Assembly: GCA_947174295.1 (NCBI GenBank) | Contig: CAMWIG010000077.1 | Coordinates: 1-8,981 of the forward strand | Length of the DNA stretch: 8,981 nucleotides | Direction of reading: 5' to 3' | Origin: an uncultured Alistipes sp. | Lineage (GTDB): Bacteria; Bacteroidota; Bacteroidia; Bacteroidales; Rikenellaceae | Shown: piece after piece, positions 1-6,973 of the stretch | How positions within the stretch are numbered: position 1 is the stretch's first letter | Layout of the letters: each line of letters opens with the position of its first letter | Translations under genes and position numbers: made by a program | The notes under the pieces: model-generated | What the model saw: the letters and a program-made list of their open reading frames with translations, nothing else | Databases searched by the model: none | Told to the model about the DNA's origin: nothing

Positions 1-79
1 GTGCAGTCGTGCGGAGCGTGCGCTCGGCAGCGGATGCCATTCGACCCGCAAATTTATAAAATAATCGGGGAAATGTTTG

Positions 80-87
80 TATTTTTG
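80..87 (+). promoter_or_regulatory. Candidate -7 box upstream of the U32 gene
   Basis: TATTTTTG matches the Bacteroidetes -7 consensus TAnnTTTG exactly and would start transcription near 93-95, about 12 nt before the TTG start codon. No good -33 TTTG is present 19-21 bp upstream; the nearest is an imperfect TTTA at 53-56, which is too far away. Bases 1-79 otherwise hold a GC-rich stretch (1-50) that may belong to a neighbouring gene outside the window, and an AT-rich stretch (51-65). Confidence 0.4.
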
Positions 88-106
88 CCGAAAATAAGCT
101 CCCGAT

Positions 107-1897
107 TTGAAACGCATCGAACTTTTGGCTCCCGCGCGCGACCTTGCCGCCGTGCATGCCGCCGTCGACTACGGCGCCGACGCCGTCTATATCGGCGGCG
201 CGCGTTTCGGCGCACGCGCCGCAGCCGTCAACACCGTCGACGACATAGCGCGCGCCGCAGAGTACGCACACCGTTTCGGCGTGCGCATCCACGTGACGCT
301 CAACACCGTGCTCTTCGATGGCGAACTCGCCGAGGCCGAGGCGCTGGCCCGGGCCGTCGTCGCTGCCGGTGCCGATGCCATTATCGTGCAGGACATGGCC
401 TACCGCCGCATGTCGCTGCCGGTCGAGCTGCACGCCTCGACGCAGGTGTGCAACATGTCGCCCGAGCGGGCGCGCTTCCTCGGAGAGTGCGGATTTGCAC
501 GCGTCATACTCGAACGTGGTCTCTCGCTCGCCGAGATACGGGCGATTTGCGAGGCGACCGATGCCGAGGTGGAGTGCTTCGTGCACGGAGCCATCTGCGT
601 GGGTTACAGCGGACGCTGCTTTCTGTCGCGGTCGATGTCCGACCGCAGCGGCAACCGCGGCGAGTGCAGCCAGCCGTGCCGGCTGACCTACGACCTCACG
701 GACGGCGAGGGGCGCCGTTACATCGAGGGCAAACATCTGCTTTCGGTGCGCGACATGAACCTTTCGCACCGTATCGGCGAGATGCTCGATGCGGGTGTCA
801 CGTCGTTCAAAATCGAGGGTCGTCTCAAAGACGAACGCTATATAAAGAATGTAGTCGCATACTACCGCCGCGAAATCGACGAGTGTCTCGCCTCGCGGCC
901 GGAGCTGTGCCGTGCGTCGTTCGGCCGGAGTGTCTGCGACTTCGCCCCCGATCCGTCGAAGAGCTTTACGCGCGGCGAATCGGAGTATTTCTTCGCGGGG
1001 AAACGTCCTGGCGTGGCGTCGTTCGACACGCCGAAATCGGTCGGCGAGTCGGTCGGCCGCGTGGCGTCGTGCTCGGCGCGGACGTTCACGCTCGACCGCG
1101 ACCACACGCTGCTGCCGGGCGACGGAATATGCTTCGGCGGCGACGGCACGAGCGTGAATGCCGTAGAGGGCCGCCGCGTGACTCCCAACCGCATGGCCGG
1201 CATCGCCCCCGGCACGGAGATTTTCCGCAATTACGACAACCGTTTCGCCCTGGCGCTCGACCGCAGCCGCACGCGCCGCACGCTGTCGGTCGATGCCGAG
1301 GTCGCGGTCTCGGCCGGCAGGCTGCACGTGCGTTTCGTGCGCCGCGACGACGGAGCTTCGGCGGAAGTCGTGCGCGAGGGGTGTTTCGACGCGGCGCGCG
1401 ATGCGGCGAAGATGGAGTCCACGCTGCGCACGCAGGTCGCAAAGAGCGGCGATACGATATTTTCGGTCGAGAGTGTCTTGGTCGCCGGCGCGGAGCTGTT
1501 CGTCCCGGCTTCGGTGATTGCCGATGCCCGCCGCGAGGCTCTCGATGCTCTCGCCGCCGTGCCTTGGCGCACGGAGCACTCCGTAAAGGCCGACGACCTG
1601 TCGGTGCGTTATCCCGGCGACCGCGTGACGGCCGAGGAGAACGTGACCAACGCTCTCTCTCGCGAGTTCTACTCTCTGCACGGCGTGCACGAGATAGAGC
1701 CTCCGCTCGAAACGGCCGCCTCGACCGCCGGCCGCCGCGTGATGCGCTCGGCCTACTGCCTGCGCCGCGAAATAGGCGAGTGTCTGAAAGAGAACCCGCG
1801 CCTGCGCGGCGAGCTGTACCTCGAACGGGGTTCGCACCGCTACCGGCTGTCGTTCGACTGCGAGCGCTGCGAAATGAGCCTGTACGACGACAAATGA
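107..1897 (+). CDS. U32 family protein (peptidase U32 / RNA hydroxylation factor-like)
   Basis: A 596-residue cytosolic protein of the U32 (collagenase-like) family. Characterised members TrhP and RlhA are iron-sulfur proteins that hydroxylate tRNA or 23S rRNA, so RNA modification is a likelier role than proteolysis; the exact substrate is not decided by the sequence. The N-terminus shows the family opening ELLAPARDL and GADAVYIGGARFGAR (residues 5-37). The core has FVHGAIC with Cys164, GRC with Cys171, and Cys187 and Cys191, the expected four-Cys set, then SFKIEGRLK (233-241). Residues about 370-500 resemble the DUF3656 region found in RlhA-type proteins. A second Cys group lies at the C-terminus (551, 559, 585, 588). 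The start is TTG: an in-frame stop at 95-97 leaves no ATG or GTG upstream, and the translation from TTG matches the family N-terminus at once. It is probably co-transcribed with the methyltransferase 69 bp downstream. A U32 family member is near certain; the substrate is open. Confidence 0.95.
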   Translation: MKRIELLAPARDLAAVHAAVDYGADAVYIGGARFGARAAAVNTVDDIARAAEYAHRFGVRIHVTLNTVLFDGELAEAEALARAVVAAGADAIIVQDMAYRRMSLPVELHASTQVCNMSPERARFLGECGFARVILERGLSLAEIRAICEATDAEVECFVHGAICVGYSGRCFLSRSMSDRSGNRGECSQPCRLTYDLTDGEGRRYIEGKHLLSVRDMNLSHRIGEMLDAGVTSFKIEGRLKDERYIKNVVAYYRREIDECLASRPELCRASFGRSVCDFAPDPSKSFTRGESEYFFAGKRPGVASFDTPKSVGESVGRVASCSARTFTLDRDHTLLPGDGICFGGDGTSVNAVEGRRVTPNRMAGIAPGTEIFRNYDNRFALALDRSRTRRTLSVDAEVAVSAGRLHVRFVRRDDGASAEVVREGCFDAARDAAKMESTLRTQVAKSGDTIFSVESVLVAGAELFVPASVIADARREALDALAAVPWRTEHSVKADDLSVRYPGDRVTAEENVTNALSREFYSLHGVHEIEPPLETAASTAGRRVMRSAYCLRREIGECLKENPRLRGELYLERGSHRYRLSFDCERCEMSLYDDK

Positions 1898-1918
1898 GTA
1901 ATTATGAATTAGCAATTA
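1898..1918 (+). repeat. Three tandem 7-bp repeats (nnAATTA)
   Basis: Directly after the U32 stop codon come GTAATTA, TGAATTA and GCAATTA, three 7-bp units sharing the last five bases. The AT-rich block contrasts with the GC-rich genes on both sides. The rest of the 69-bp gap has a weak hairpin (CGGCGG 1921-1926 with CTGCCG 1937-1942, one G-U pair) that lacks a T tract, and an A-rich run just before the next start codon. Confidence 0.7.
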
Positions 1919-1966
1919 ATCGGCGGTTGCGGAATCCTGCCGATGAATTGCAGAATGTAAAAAAAT

Positions 1967-2854
1967 ATGTTTTTAGAGCTTACTCCCGACTTCCCCGACT
2001 ACGAACTGTTGGATTCGGGCGATTTTGAAAAATTGGAGCGTTTCGGCTCGTGCGTGACCCGCCGCCCCGAGCCGCAGGCCATCTGGCGCAAGTCTCTTTC
2101 GGAGGAGGAGTGGCGCCGCCGCGCCGATGCGTCGTTTCTCCGCGATGCGCGCAACGATGAGCGCGGAGAGTGGCGTTTCGCGTCGCCGCGCACGCCGTCG
2201 CGATGGTCGGTGGAGTACCGCTACAAGGATATGCACCTGCGCATGCGCCTGGGACTCACGTCGTTCAAGCATCTTGGCATCTTCCCCGAGCAGGCGGCCA
2301 ACTGGAATTTCATCTATGACCGATGCCGCGCCGCGGTGTCCGACGGCCGGCGGCCGCGCGTGCTGAACCTCTTCGCCTACACGGGCGGGGCGACGCTCGC
2401 GGCCCGCGCTGCGGGTGCCGACGTCACGCATGTCGACTCGGTGAAGCAGGTGGTGACGTGGGCTCGCGAGAACATGGAGCAGAGCGGTTTGGACGGCGTG
2501 CGGTGGATTGTCGAGGATGCGTTGAAGTTCGTGCGCCGCGAGGTGCGCCGCGGCAACCGCTACGACGGAATCATTCTCGACCCTCCGGCCTACGGGCGCG
2601 GCGCCGACGGCGAAAAGTGGGTTTTGGAGGACAACATCGGCGAGATGCTCTCGCTCTGCGCGCAGCTGCTCGCCGACAAAGATTCGTTCCTCGTGCTGAA
2701 CCTCTACTCCATGGGACTCTCGGCCATGCTCGCCCGCACGGCCGTGCGGCAGGCGTTCGGTTCTCCCGCCGCCGAGCAGCTCGGCGAACTCTACTTCGAG
2801 GACTCCTTCCGCAAACAGCTTCCGCTGGGTACCTACTACCGCATGACGCGATAG
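1967..2854 (+). CDS. Class I SAM-dependent methyltransferase (RlmI/RlmK-like)
   Basis: A 295-residue cytosolic Rossmann-fold methyltransferase of the COG1092 type, which includes the 23S rRNA cytosine-5 and guanine-N7 methyltransferases RlmI and RlmK. Motif I is VLNLFAYTGGATL (residues 132-144), which contacts S-adenosylmethionine. Asp157 in THVDSVKQVV is the likely ribose-binding acidic residue, ED at 183-184 fits the adenine-binding loop, and LDPPAYGRG (204-212) is motif IV, the DPP(F/Y) catalytic loop. The N-terminal 100 residues are a substrate-side domain. No PUA domain is evident, so the protein is shorter than E. coli RlmI (about 396 residues). The ATG at 1967 follows an A-rich stretch typical of Bacteroidetes starts. 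An RNA substrate is inferred from the family. Pairing with the upstream U32 gene suggests a shared RNA-modification theme but does not prove it. Confidence 0.92.
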   Translation: MFLELTPDFPDYELLDSGDFEKLERFGSCVTRRPEPQAIWRKSLSEEEWRRRADASFLRDARNDERGEWRFASPRTPSRWSVEYRYKDMHLRMRLGLTSFKHLGIFPEQAANWNFIYDRCRAAVSDGRRPRVLNLFAYTGGATLAARAAGADVTHVDSVKQVVTWARENMEQSGLDGVRWIVEDALKFVRREVRRGNRYDGIILDPPAYGRGADGEKWVLEDNIGEMLSLCAQLLADKDSFLVLNLYSMGLSAMLARTAVRQAFGSPAAEQLGELYFEDSFRKQLPLGTYYRMTR

Positions 2855-2864
2855 CGCGGCGTCA
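2844..2864. other. Inverted repeat across the convergent gene junction
   Basis: TGACGC (2844-2849) and GCGTCA (2859-2864) form a perfect 6-bp stem around a 9-nt loop. The methyltransferase stop codon (2852-2854) sits in the loop and the lipid-kinase stop codon (2864-2862, minus strand) forms one arm. There is no T tract on either strand, so a bidirectional intrinsic terminator is possible but weak. The intergenic space is only 7 bp. Confidence 0.4.
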
Positions 2865-3860
2865 GGCCTTGTCGCCCGAAAGGAACGACTTGCCGACCAC
2901 GACGCGCACGGCGCGGTGGAGAATCGAGAACGATACGGGGGTGCCGCCGAGCATCTCGCCGTCGACTTCGAGCTGCGTGCCGGGAATCGACTCCATGCGT
3001 ATTTCGCGGCCCTGGGCGTGCTGTACGTGGCCGATGGTGTAGATGTCGCCGTTGAACATGCGTTTGAAACGGAACGCCACGTGCCACCAGTGGATTGGGC
3101 GTATGAGCGTGATGTCGAGCAGTCCGTCGTCGGGCACGGCCTTGGGCAGCTGGCGTATTCCGCCGCCGTTGTACTGGCAGATTCCTATCGCGGCGCTGAG
3201 CAGCAGATTGTCGTATATGAGCTCTCCGTCGACCCACACCTTGACTCCCGTAGACTTGTATCGGAAGAACGAACGCAGCAGACAGCGTATGTAGAGCCAC
3301 GGCCCGCGGCGTCCCTTGTTGCGCAGGTGGGTGTGGCGCGCCACCACGTAGGCGTCCAGACCCGCTCCCGCGACATTGGCCATGTAGCGCGTCTGCGTGA
3401 AGTGCGACTCTTCGTATGTCACCAGCCCGACGTCTTGCAGGAACGTCTGCTCCTCGCGTATGGCGCGTATGGCGTCGGCGTAACGCTCGGGTATGCCGAA
3501 CATGCGTATCCAGTCGTTGCCCGTGCCGACCGATATCACGGCCAGCGACACTTCGTCGGGCCGCACCTTTCGCTGTATGAACACTCCGTTGACCACCTCG
3601 TGCAGCGTGCCGTCGCCGCCGATGACTATTATCCGGCGGTAGCCGGCGTTCACGGCGTGGACGGTGAGCTCCGTGGCGTGGTACTTGTGTTCGGTGAAGA
3701 CGGGTTCGCAGGCTATGCCGTTGTCGCGCAGGAGCTTAGATATCAGAGGAAAATCGTCGAGCCCGCGGCCGTTGCCGGCCACGGGATTGACGATGACGAA
3801 CCACTTCTCGGGTTCTATGTCTACGTTGGTAACCAATGTCGTGCTACTTTTCGGGCGCAT
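2862..3860 (-). CDS. Diacylglycerol kinase family lipid kinase
   Basis: A 332-residue protein of the DAGK-catalytic (YegS/DgkB-like) family, which phosphorylates lipid substrates such as diacylglycerol using ATP at the inner face of the membrane. The nucleotide-binding loop GGDGTLHEVVNG is at residues 81-92, the second family motif GTGND at 112-116, and the C-terminal beta-sandwich domain carries PDDGLLDI (243-250) and LEVDGE (297-302), positions used for metal binding and catalysis in the family. Length is normal (about 300-330). No membrane segment is obvious. The ATG at 3860 overlaps the last 17 bp of the dipeptidase gene; a TTG at 3836, eight bases beyond that stop codon, would remove eight residues and still leave the WFVIVNPVAGNG strand intact, so the true start is uncertain. 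Last gene of the minus-strand operon. The exact lipid is unknown. Confidence 0.93.
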   Translation of the reverse strand: MRPKSSTTLVTNVDIEPEKWFVIVNPVAGNGRGLDDFPLISKLLRDNGIACEPVFTEHKYHATELTVHAVNAGYRRIIVIGGDGTLHEVVNGVFIQRKVRPDEVSLAVISVGTGNDWIRMFGIPERYADAIRAIREEQTFLQDVGLVTYEESHFTQTRYMANVAGAGLDAYVVARHTHLRNKGRRGPWLYIRCLLRSFFRYKSTGVKVWVDGELIYDNLLLSAAIGICQYNGGGIRQLPKAVPDDGLLDITLIRPIHWWHVAFRFKRMFNGDIYTIGHVQHAQGREIRMESIPGTQLEVDGEMLGGTPVSFSILHRAVRVVVGKSFLSGDKA

Positions 3861-5307
3861 GCGCCAGCGTGTGGAGCAGGAAGTCGTAGAACTTGCCGAC
3901 CGATGCGATGTCGACCTTCTCGTCCGGGGAGTGGGGGAAGCAGATTGTCGGGCCGAACGAAATCATGTCCATGTCGGGATATTTGCTGCCGATGATTCCG
4001 CATTCGAGACCTGCGTGAATGGCCGTGACCGCCGGCTCCGTGCCGAACAGCGCCTCGTAGGACGAACGCATGGCCGCCAGAATCGGCGAACGCATGTCGG
4101 GATTCCAGCCGTCGTAGCTGCCGGTGAGCTCCACTTTCGCTCCGGCCAGCTCGAATACCGAGGCTATGGCCTCGCCGAGCTCCTCCTTCTCGGAGTTCAC
4201 CGAGCTGCGCAGCAGACACTGGATGCGCACAGTCTCGCCGTCCGAAACCACGCGTGCCAGATTGGTCGATGTCTGCACCAGTCCGGGCATCGCCATCGAC
4301 ATCTTCTGCACTCCGTTCGGGCATCCGATGACGGCGCGGGTGAGGCATGCCGCCGTCTCGGCCGGGATGATGTTCTGCGGAGCGTCGCACTCCGCGACCG
4401 TAATCGAGATGGAGTCCTCTATACCGTCGAACTCCTTGCGCACCGTCTTTTCGTACTCGGCCGTGAGCTCGCGCAGCGTCTTGGTCTGCTCTTCGCCGAC
4501 CAGCACTACGGCCGTCGCCTCGCGCGGGATTGCATTGCGCAGGCCGCCGCCGTCGATCGAGGCGAGCAGTATCTCCATCTTGCTGCCCGCCGTGCGCAGC
4601 AGACGGAAGAGCAGCTTGTTGGCGTTGGCGCGCTGGTAGCCTATCTGAATGCCCGAGTGGCCGCCTTTGAGACCCTTCACCTCGATTTTCATAGGTGCGT
4701 ATCCCTGCGTCGGCGCCGTCTGGGCGTTGTAGCGGAAGGTGATGTTGGCATCGAGACCTCCGGCGCAGCCCACGTAGAGCTCGCCCTCCTGCTCGGAGTC
4801 GAGGTTGAGGAGTATCTCACCCTGCAACATGCCCTTTTCGAGCCCGAACGCTCCGTCCATGCCGGTCTCCTCGGTGGCGGTGAAGAGCGCCTCGACGGGG
4901 CCGTGGACTATCTCCTTGTCCTCCAACACGGCGAGTATCGCCGCCACGCCGATTCCGTTGTCGGCGCCGAGCGTCGTGCCGTCGGCCGTAACCCATTCGC
5001 CGTCGATGTAGGCTTCGATGGGGTCGGTCAGGAAGTCGAACGTCTTGTCGTTGTTCTTCTGCGGCACCATGTCGAGATGCGCCTGCAACACTATGCCGCG
5101 GCGGTTCTCCATTCCGGGAGTGGCGGGCTTGCGCACGTAGACGTTGTGCGCCGCATCTTCGCGGCATTCCAGACCGAGCTCCCCGGCCACGTCGAGTACG
5201 TAGCGGCGTATGCGCTCCTCGTGCGACGACGGGCGCGGGATGCTGACGATTCGTGCGAAATGCTTCCAGACCAGAGCGGGCGAAAGCGATGTAAGGTTCT
5301 TATTCAT
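3844..5307 (-). CDS. pepD: Aminoacyl-histidine dipeptidase (PepD, M20C family)
   Basis: A 487-residue cytosolic di-zinc dipeptidase that cleaves Xaa-His dipeptides such as carnosine and other small dipeptides; E. coli PepD is 485 residues. Metal-ligand motifs appear in the family order: QAHLDM with His77 and catalytic Asp79, GADNG with bridging Asp116, EETGM with catalytic Glu146 and ligand Glu147, DSE with Asp170, and FPHSPDE with His459. The lid domain sits between about residues 205 and 390 and includes KGGHSGIQ (214-221). All key residues are present, so the enzyme should be active. It lies 12 bp downstream of the PhoH gene and overlaps the lipid kinase gene by 17 bp, which suggests translational coupling. 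The start ATG at 5307 is preceded by the AT-rich ATATT and no Shine-Dalgarno, as is usual for Bacteroidetes. Confidence 0.96.
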   Translation of the reverse strand: MNKNLTSLSPALVWKHFARIVSIPRPSSHEERIRRYVLDVAGELGLECREDAAHNVYVRKPATPGMENRRGIVLQAHLDMVPQKNNDKTFDFLTDPIEAYIDGEWVTADGTTLGADNGIGVAAILAVLEDKEIVHGPVEALFTATEETGMDGAFGLEKGMLQGEILLNLDSEQEGELYVGCAGGLDANITFRYNAQTAPTQGYAPMKIEVKGLKGGHSGIQIGYQRANANKLLFRLLRTAGSKMEILLASIDGGGLRNAIPREATAVVLVGEEQTKTLRELTAEYEKTVRKEFDGIEDSISITVAECDAPQNIIPAETAACLTRAVIGCPNGVQKMSMAMPGLVQTSTNLARVVSDGETVRIQCLLRSSVNSEKEELGEAIASVFELAGAKVELTGSYDGWNPDMRSPILAAMRSSYEALFGTEPAVTAIHAGLECGIIGSKYPDMDMISFGPTICFPHSPDEKVDIASVGKFYDFLLHTLAHAPEK

Positions 5308-5319
5308 AATATTTCGGTA

Positions 5320-6300
5320 TTAATGATTTTCCGTCTCTTTTTCCGTTTCGGCGCGGTCGCGGCGGTCGAAAGCGTCGACTATGTGCTTCACCAGCGGATG
5401 ACGCACTATGTCGCGGCGGTCGAACTCCACGACGGCTATTCCCTCCACGCCGCGCAGAATCTCCATCGAGCGCGTGAGTCCGCTGTCGCTGCGGCGCGGC
5501 AGGTCTATCTGCGTGACGTCGCCCGTGACGATGAACTTGGCGTTGCGGCCCATGCGCGTGAGGAACATCTTGATTTGAGGCAGAGTGGTGTTCTGCGCTT
5601 CGTCCAGAATCACGAACGCGTTGTCGAGCGTGCGGCCGCGCATATAGGCCAGCGGCGCTATCTGCACCGTGCCGTCCTCGATGAATTTCTGCAACTTGGC
5701 GGCGGGTATCATGTCGTTCAGCGCGTCGTAGAGCGGTTGCAGATATGGGTCGAGCTTCTCCTTCATGTCGCCCGGCAGGAATCCCAGCTTCTCGCCCGCC
5801 TCGACGGCCGGACGCGTCAGAATCACGCGCCGCACCTGCTTCTCGCGCAGCGCACGCACCGCCAGAGCTATGGCCGTGTATGTCTTGCCCGAGCCCGCCG
5901 GGCCTACGGCGAACAGAAGGTCGTTCTTTTCGAACGACCGCACCAGGCGCAGCTGGTTCTCGGTGCGCGCGCGAATCACCGCGCCGTTGTTGCCGTAGAC
6001 TATCACGTCCTTGTCCACGGGTGCGTCGTCGGCAGGGGCTACGCCCGCAAAGCATTGCGTGACGACTTCCGACGATATGTGCCCGTACTTGGCGTAGTAG
6101 TCGATGAGCCCCTGCATGCGGTGCTCGAACCGCCCGACCTCGCTCTTCGAACCGAGCACTTTGAGCGTCGAGCCGCGCGCTACGATTTTCAATTTGGGGT
6201 GCATGTCGCGTATCTGTTCGAGATAGGCGTTCTGCACTCCGTACAATTCGCGGGGGTCGACCCCGTCTATCGATATCTCCTTGTTTATCGCTTCTGTCAT
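5320..6300 (-). CDS. PhoH family protein (PhoH-like ATPase)
   Basis: A 326-residue cytosolic P-loop ATPase of the PhoH/PhoL type, thought to act in RNA metabolism. The N-terminal 100 residues include a small KH-like region (LKIVARGSTLKVLG, 37-50). The ATPase core has Walker A GPAGSGKT (133-140), LTRPAVEAGEKLGFLPGD (161-178), Walker B VILDEAQN (230-237) and the sensor-like TGDVTQIDLP (259-268), all intact. The length is normal. The C-terminus is a charged tail rich in Arg and Glu. The gene starts 4 bp after the beta-barrel gene stop and ends 12 bp before pepD. In many bacteria phoH sits with ybeY; neither ybeY nor purC is seen beside it here. The ATG at 6300 is supported by the tight spacing and the fit of the N-terminus. 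Confidence 0.95.
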   Translation of the reverse strand: MTEAINKEISIDGVDPRELYGVQNAYLEQIRDMHPKLKIVARGSTLKVLGSKSEVGRFEHRMQGLIDYYAKYGHISSEVVTQCFAGVAPADDAPVDKDVIVYGNNGAVIRARTENQLRLVRSFEKNDLLFAVGPAGSGKTYTAIALAVRALREKQVRRVILTRPAVEAGEKLGFLPGDMKEKLDPYLQPLYDALNDMIPAAKLQKFIEDGTVQIAPLAYMRGRTLDNAFVILDEAQNTTLPQIKMFLTRMGRNAKFIVTGDVTQIDLPRRSDSGLTRSMEILRGVEGIAVVEFDRRDIVRHPLVKHIVDAFDRRDRAETEKETENH

Positions 6301-6304
6301 AATA

Positions 6305-6973
6305 TCAGAACAAGTAACCTATGCTAACCGAAAAACCGTATATTCCGAGTCTGTATTCGGCGTAGTCGGGGTCGGCGGCCCGCCAGCCGTATATCTGTTC
6401 CGTGCGGTTGAACTGCCCGTTGAACCGCACGTCGACGGTCATCCTACGCACGGGAACTCCCGCGATGCCGGCCACGTAGGTCACCGTGGGGCGTATGCGC
6501 ATGCCCTCTTCGGTGCTGCCGCCGTAGGAGAAACGGTATTTGTCCATGAGCGTGAACGCCGGGCCTGCGTAAAACCGCAGCCGGCCGCGCAGTATCCGTC
6601 CCTCGAATCGAATCGGAAAATCCAGCGTGTTGCCCTTTACCGAGGAGCTGCCGCCGGCGCGGCCCGTCATGTCGAATGCCGCGTGCGAGAACCGCAGTTC
6701 GGGTACGACCGCGAAATTCGGATGGAACAGCATGCCGATGGCCATCGAGAAGTGATAGCCGGCCTTCGGGGCTATTTCGGCCGTCGTGCCGTGCGCCGAG
6801 TACTCCGAGAGCGTCGCTCCGGCCTGCACGTTCCACTCCATGCTCAGCCGGCTGCGGCGGCGCCGTCCGTCGTTCGGGCGGAATATCTCGTCCTCCTGCT
6901 GCTGCGCCGCTGCGGAGACGACTCCCGCCAGCAGGGCGAAAGCGAGGAGGGCGTATCGTATCGGGCCGCTCAT
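6305..6973 (-). CDS. Outer-membrane beta-barrel protein (porin-family-like)
   Basis: A 222-residue exported protein. Residues 1-23 form a signal peptide (hydrophobic core YALLAFALLAGVVS, then AAA before Gln24) fitting signal peptidase I. The mature part is built of alternating hydrophobic and polar strands, such as MEWNVQAGATLSEYSA, YHFSMAIGMLFH, RLRFYAGPAFTLMDKY and YGFSVSIGYLF, ending in the C-terminal Phe expected for barrel insertion. This resembles the small Bacteroidetes outer-membrane beta-barrel families (PF13568/PF13505-like); the specific function is unknown. A strongly basic run RRRRSR (37-42) just after the signal peptide is odd. The ATG overlaps the stop of the upstream transporter gene in an ATGA, giving translational coupling, and the gene ends 4 bp before phoH. 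Whether it works with the transporter in uptake cannot be told from the sequence. Confidence 0.85.
   Translation of the reverse strand: MSGPIRYALLAFALLAGVVSAAAQQQEDEIFRPNDGRRRRSRLSMEWNVQAGATLSEYSAHGTTAEIAPKAGYHFSMAIGMLFHPNFAVVPELRFSHAAFDMTGRAGGSSSVKGNTLDFPIRFEGRILRGRLRFYAGPAFTLMDKYRFSYGGSTEEGMRIRPTVTYVAGIAGVPVRRMTVDVRFNGQFNRTEQIYGWRAADPDYAEYRLGIYGFSVSIGYLF

Noticed and set aside
1..57. Possible end of an upstream plus-strand gene, or start of a divergent minus-strand gene (ATG at 40-38)
   Set aside because: Under 20 codons are visible in any frame, too few to identify anything.
1921..1942. A hairpin as terminator between the U32 and methyltransferase genes
   Set aside because: The stem is 6 bp with a G-U pair and a 10-nt loop, and no T tract follows.
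1..2028. A 675-codon plus-strand frame over the U32 gene
   Set aside because: It is Arg-rich and low in complexity, and lies out of frame with the U32 protein, which matches its family from end to end.
2916..3995. A 359-codon plus-strand frame opposite the lipid kinase
   Set aside because: The minus strand has the GGDGT and GTGND kinase motifs; this frame has none.
3664..6327. An 887-codon open frame on the plus strand, antisense to the lipid kinase, dipeptidase and PhoH genes
   Set aside because: The opposite strand encodes three proteins with intact family motifs. The long frame is a by-product of GC-rich codon use, and its translation shows no recognisable domain.
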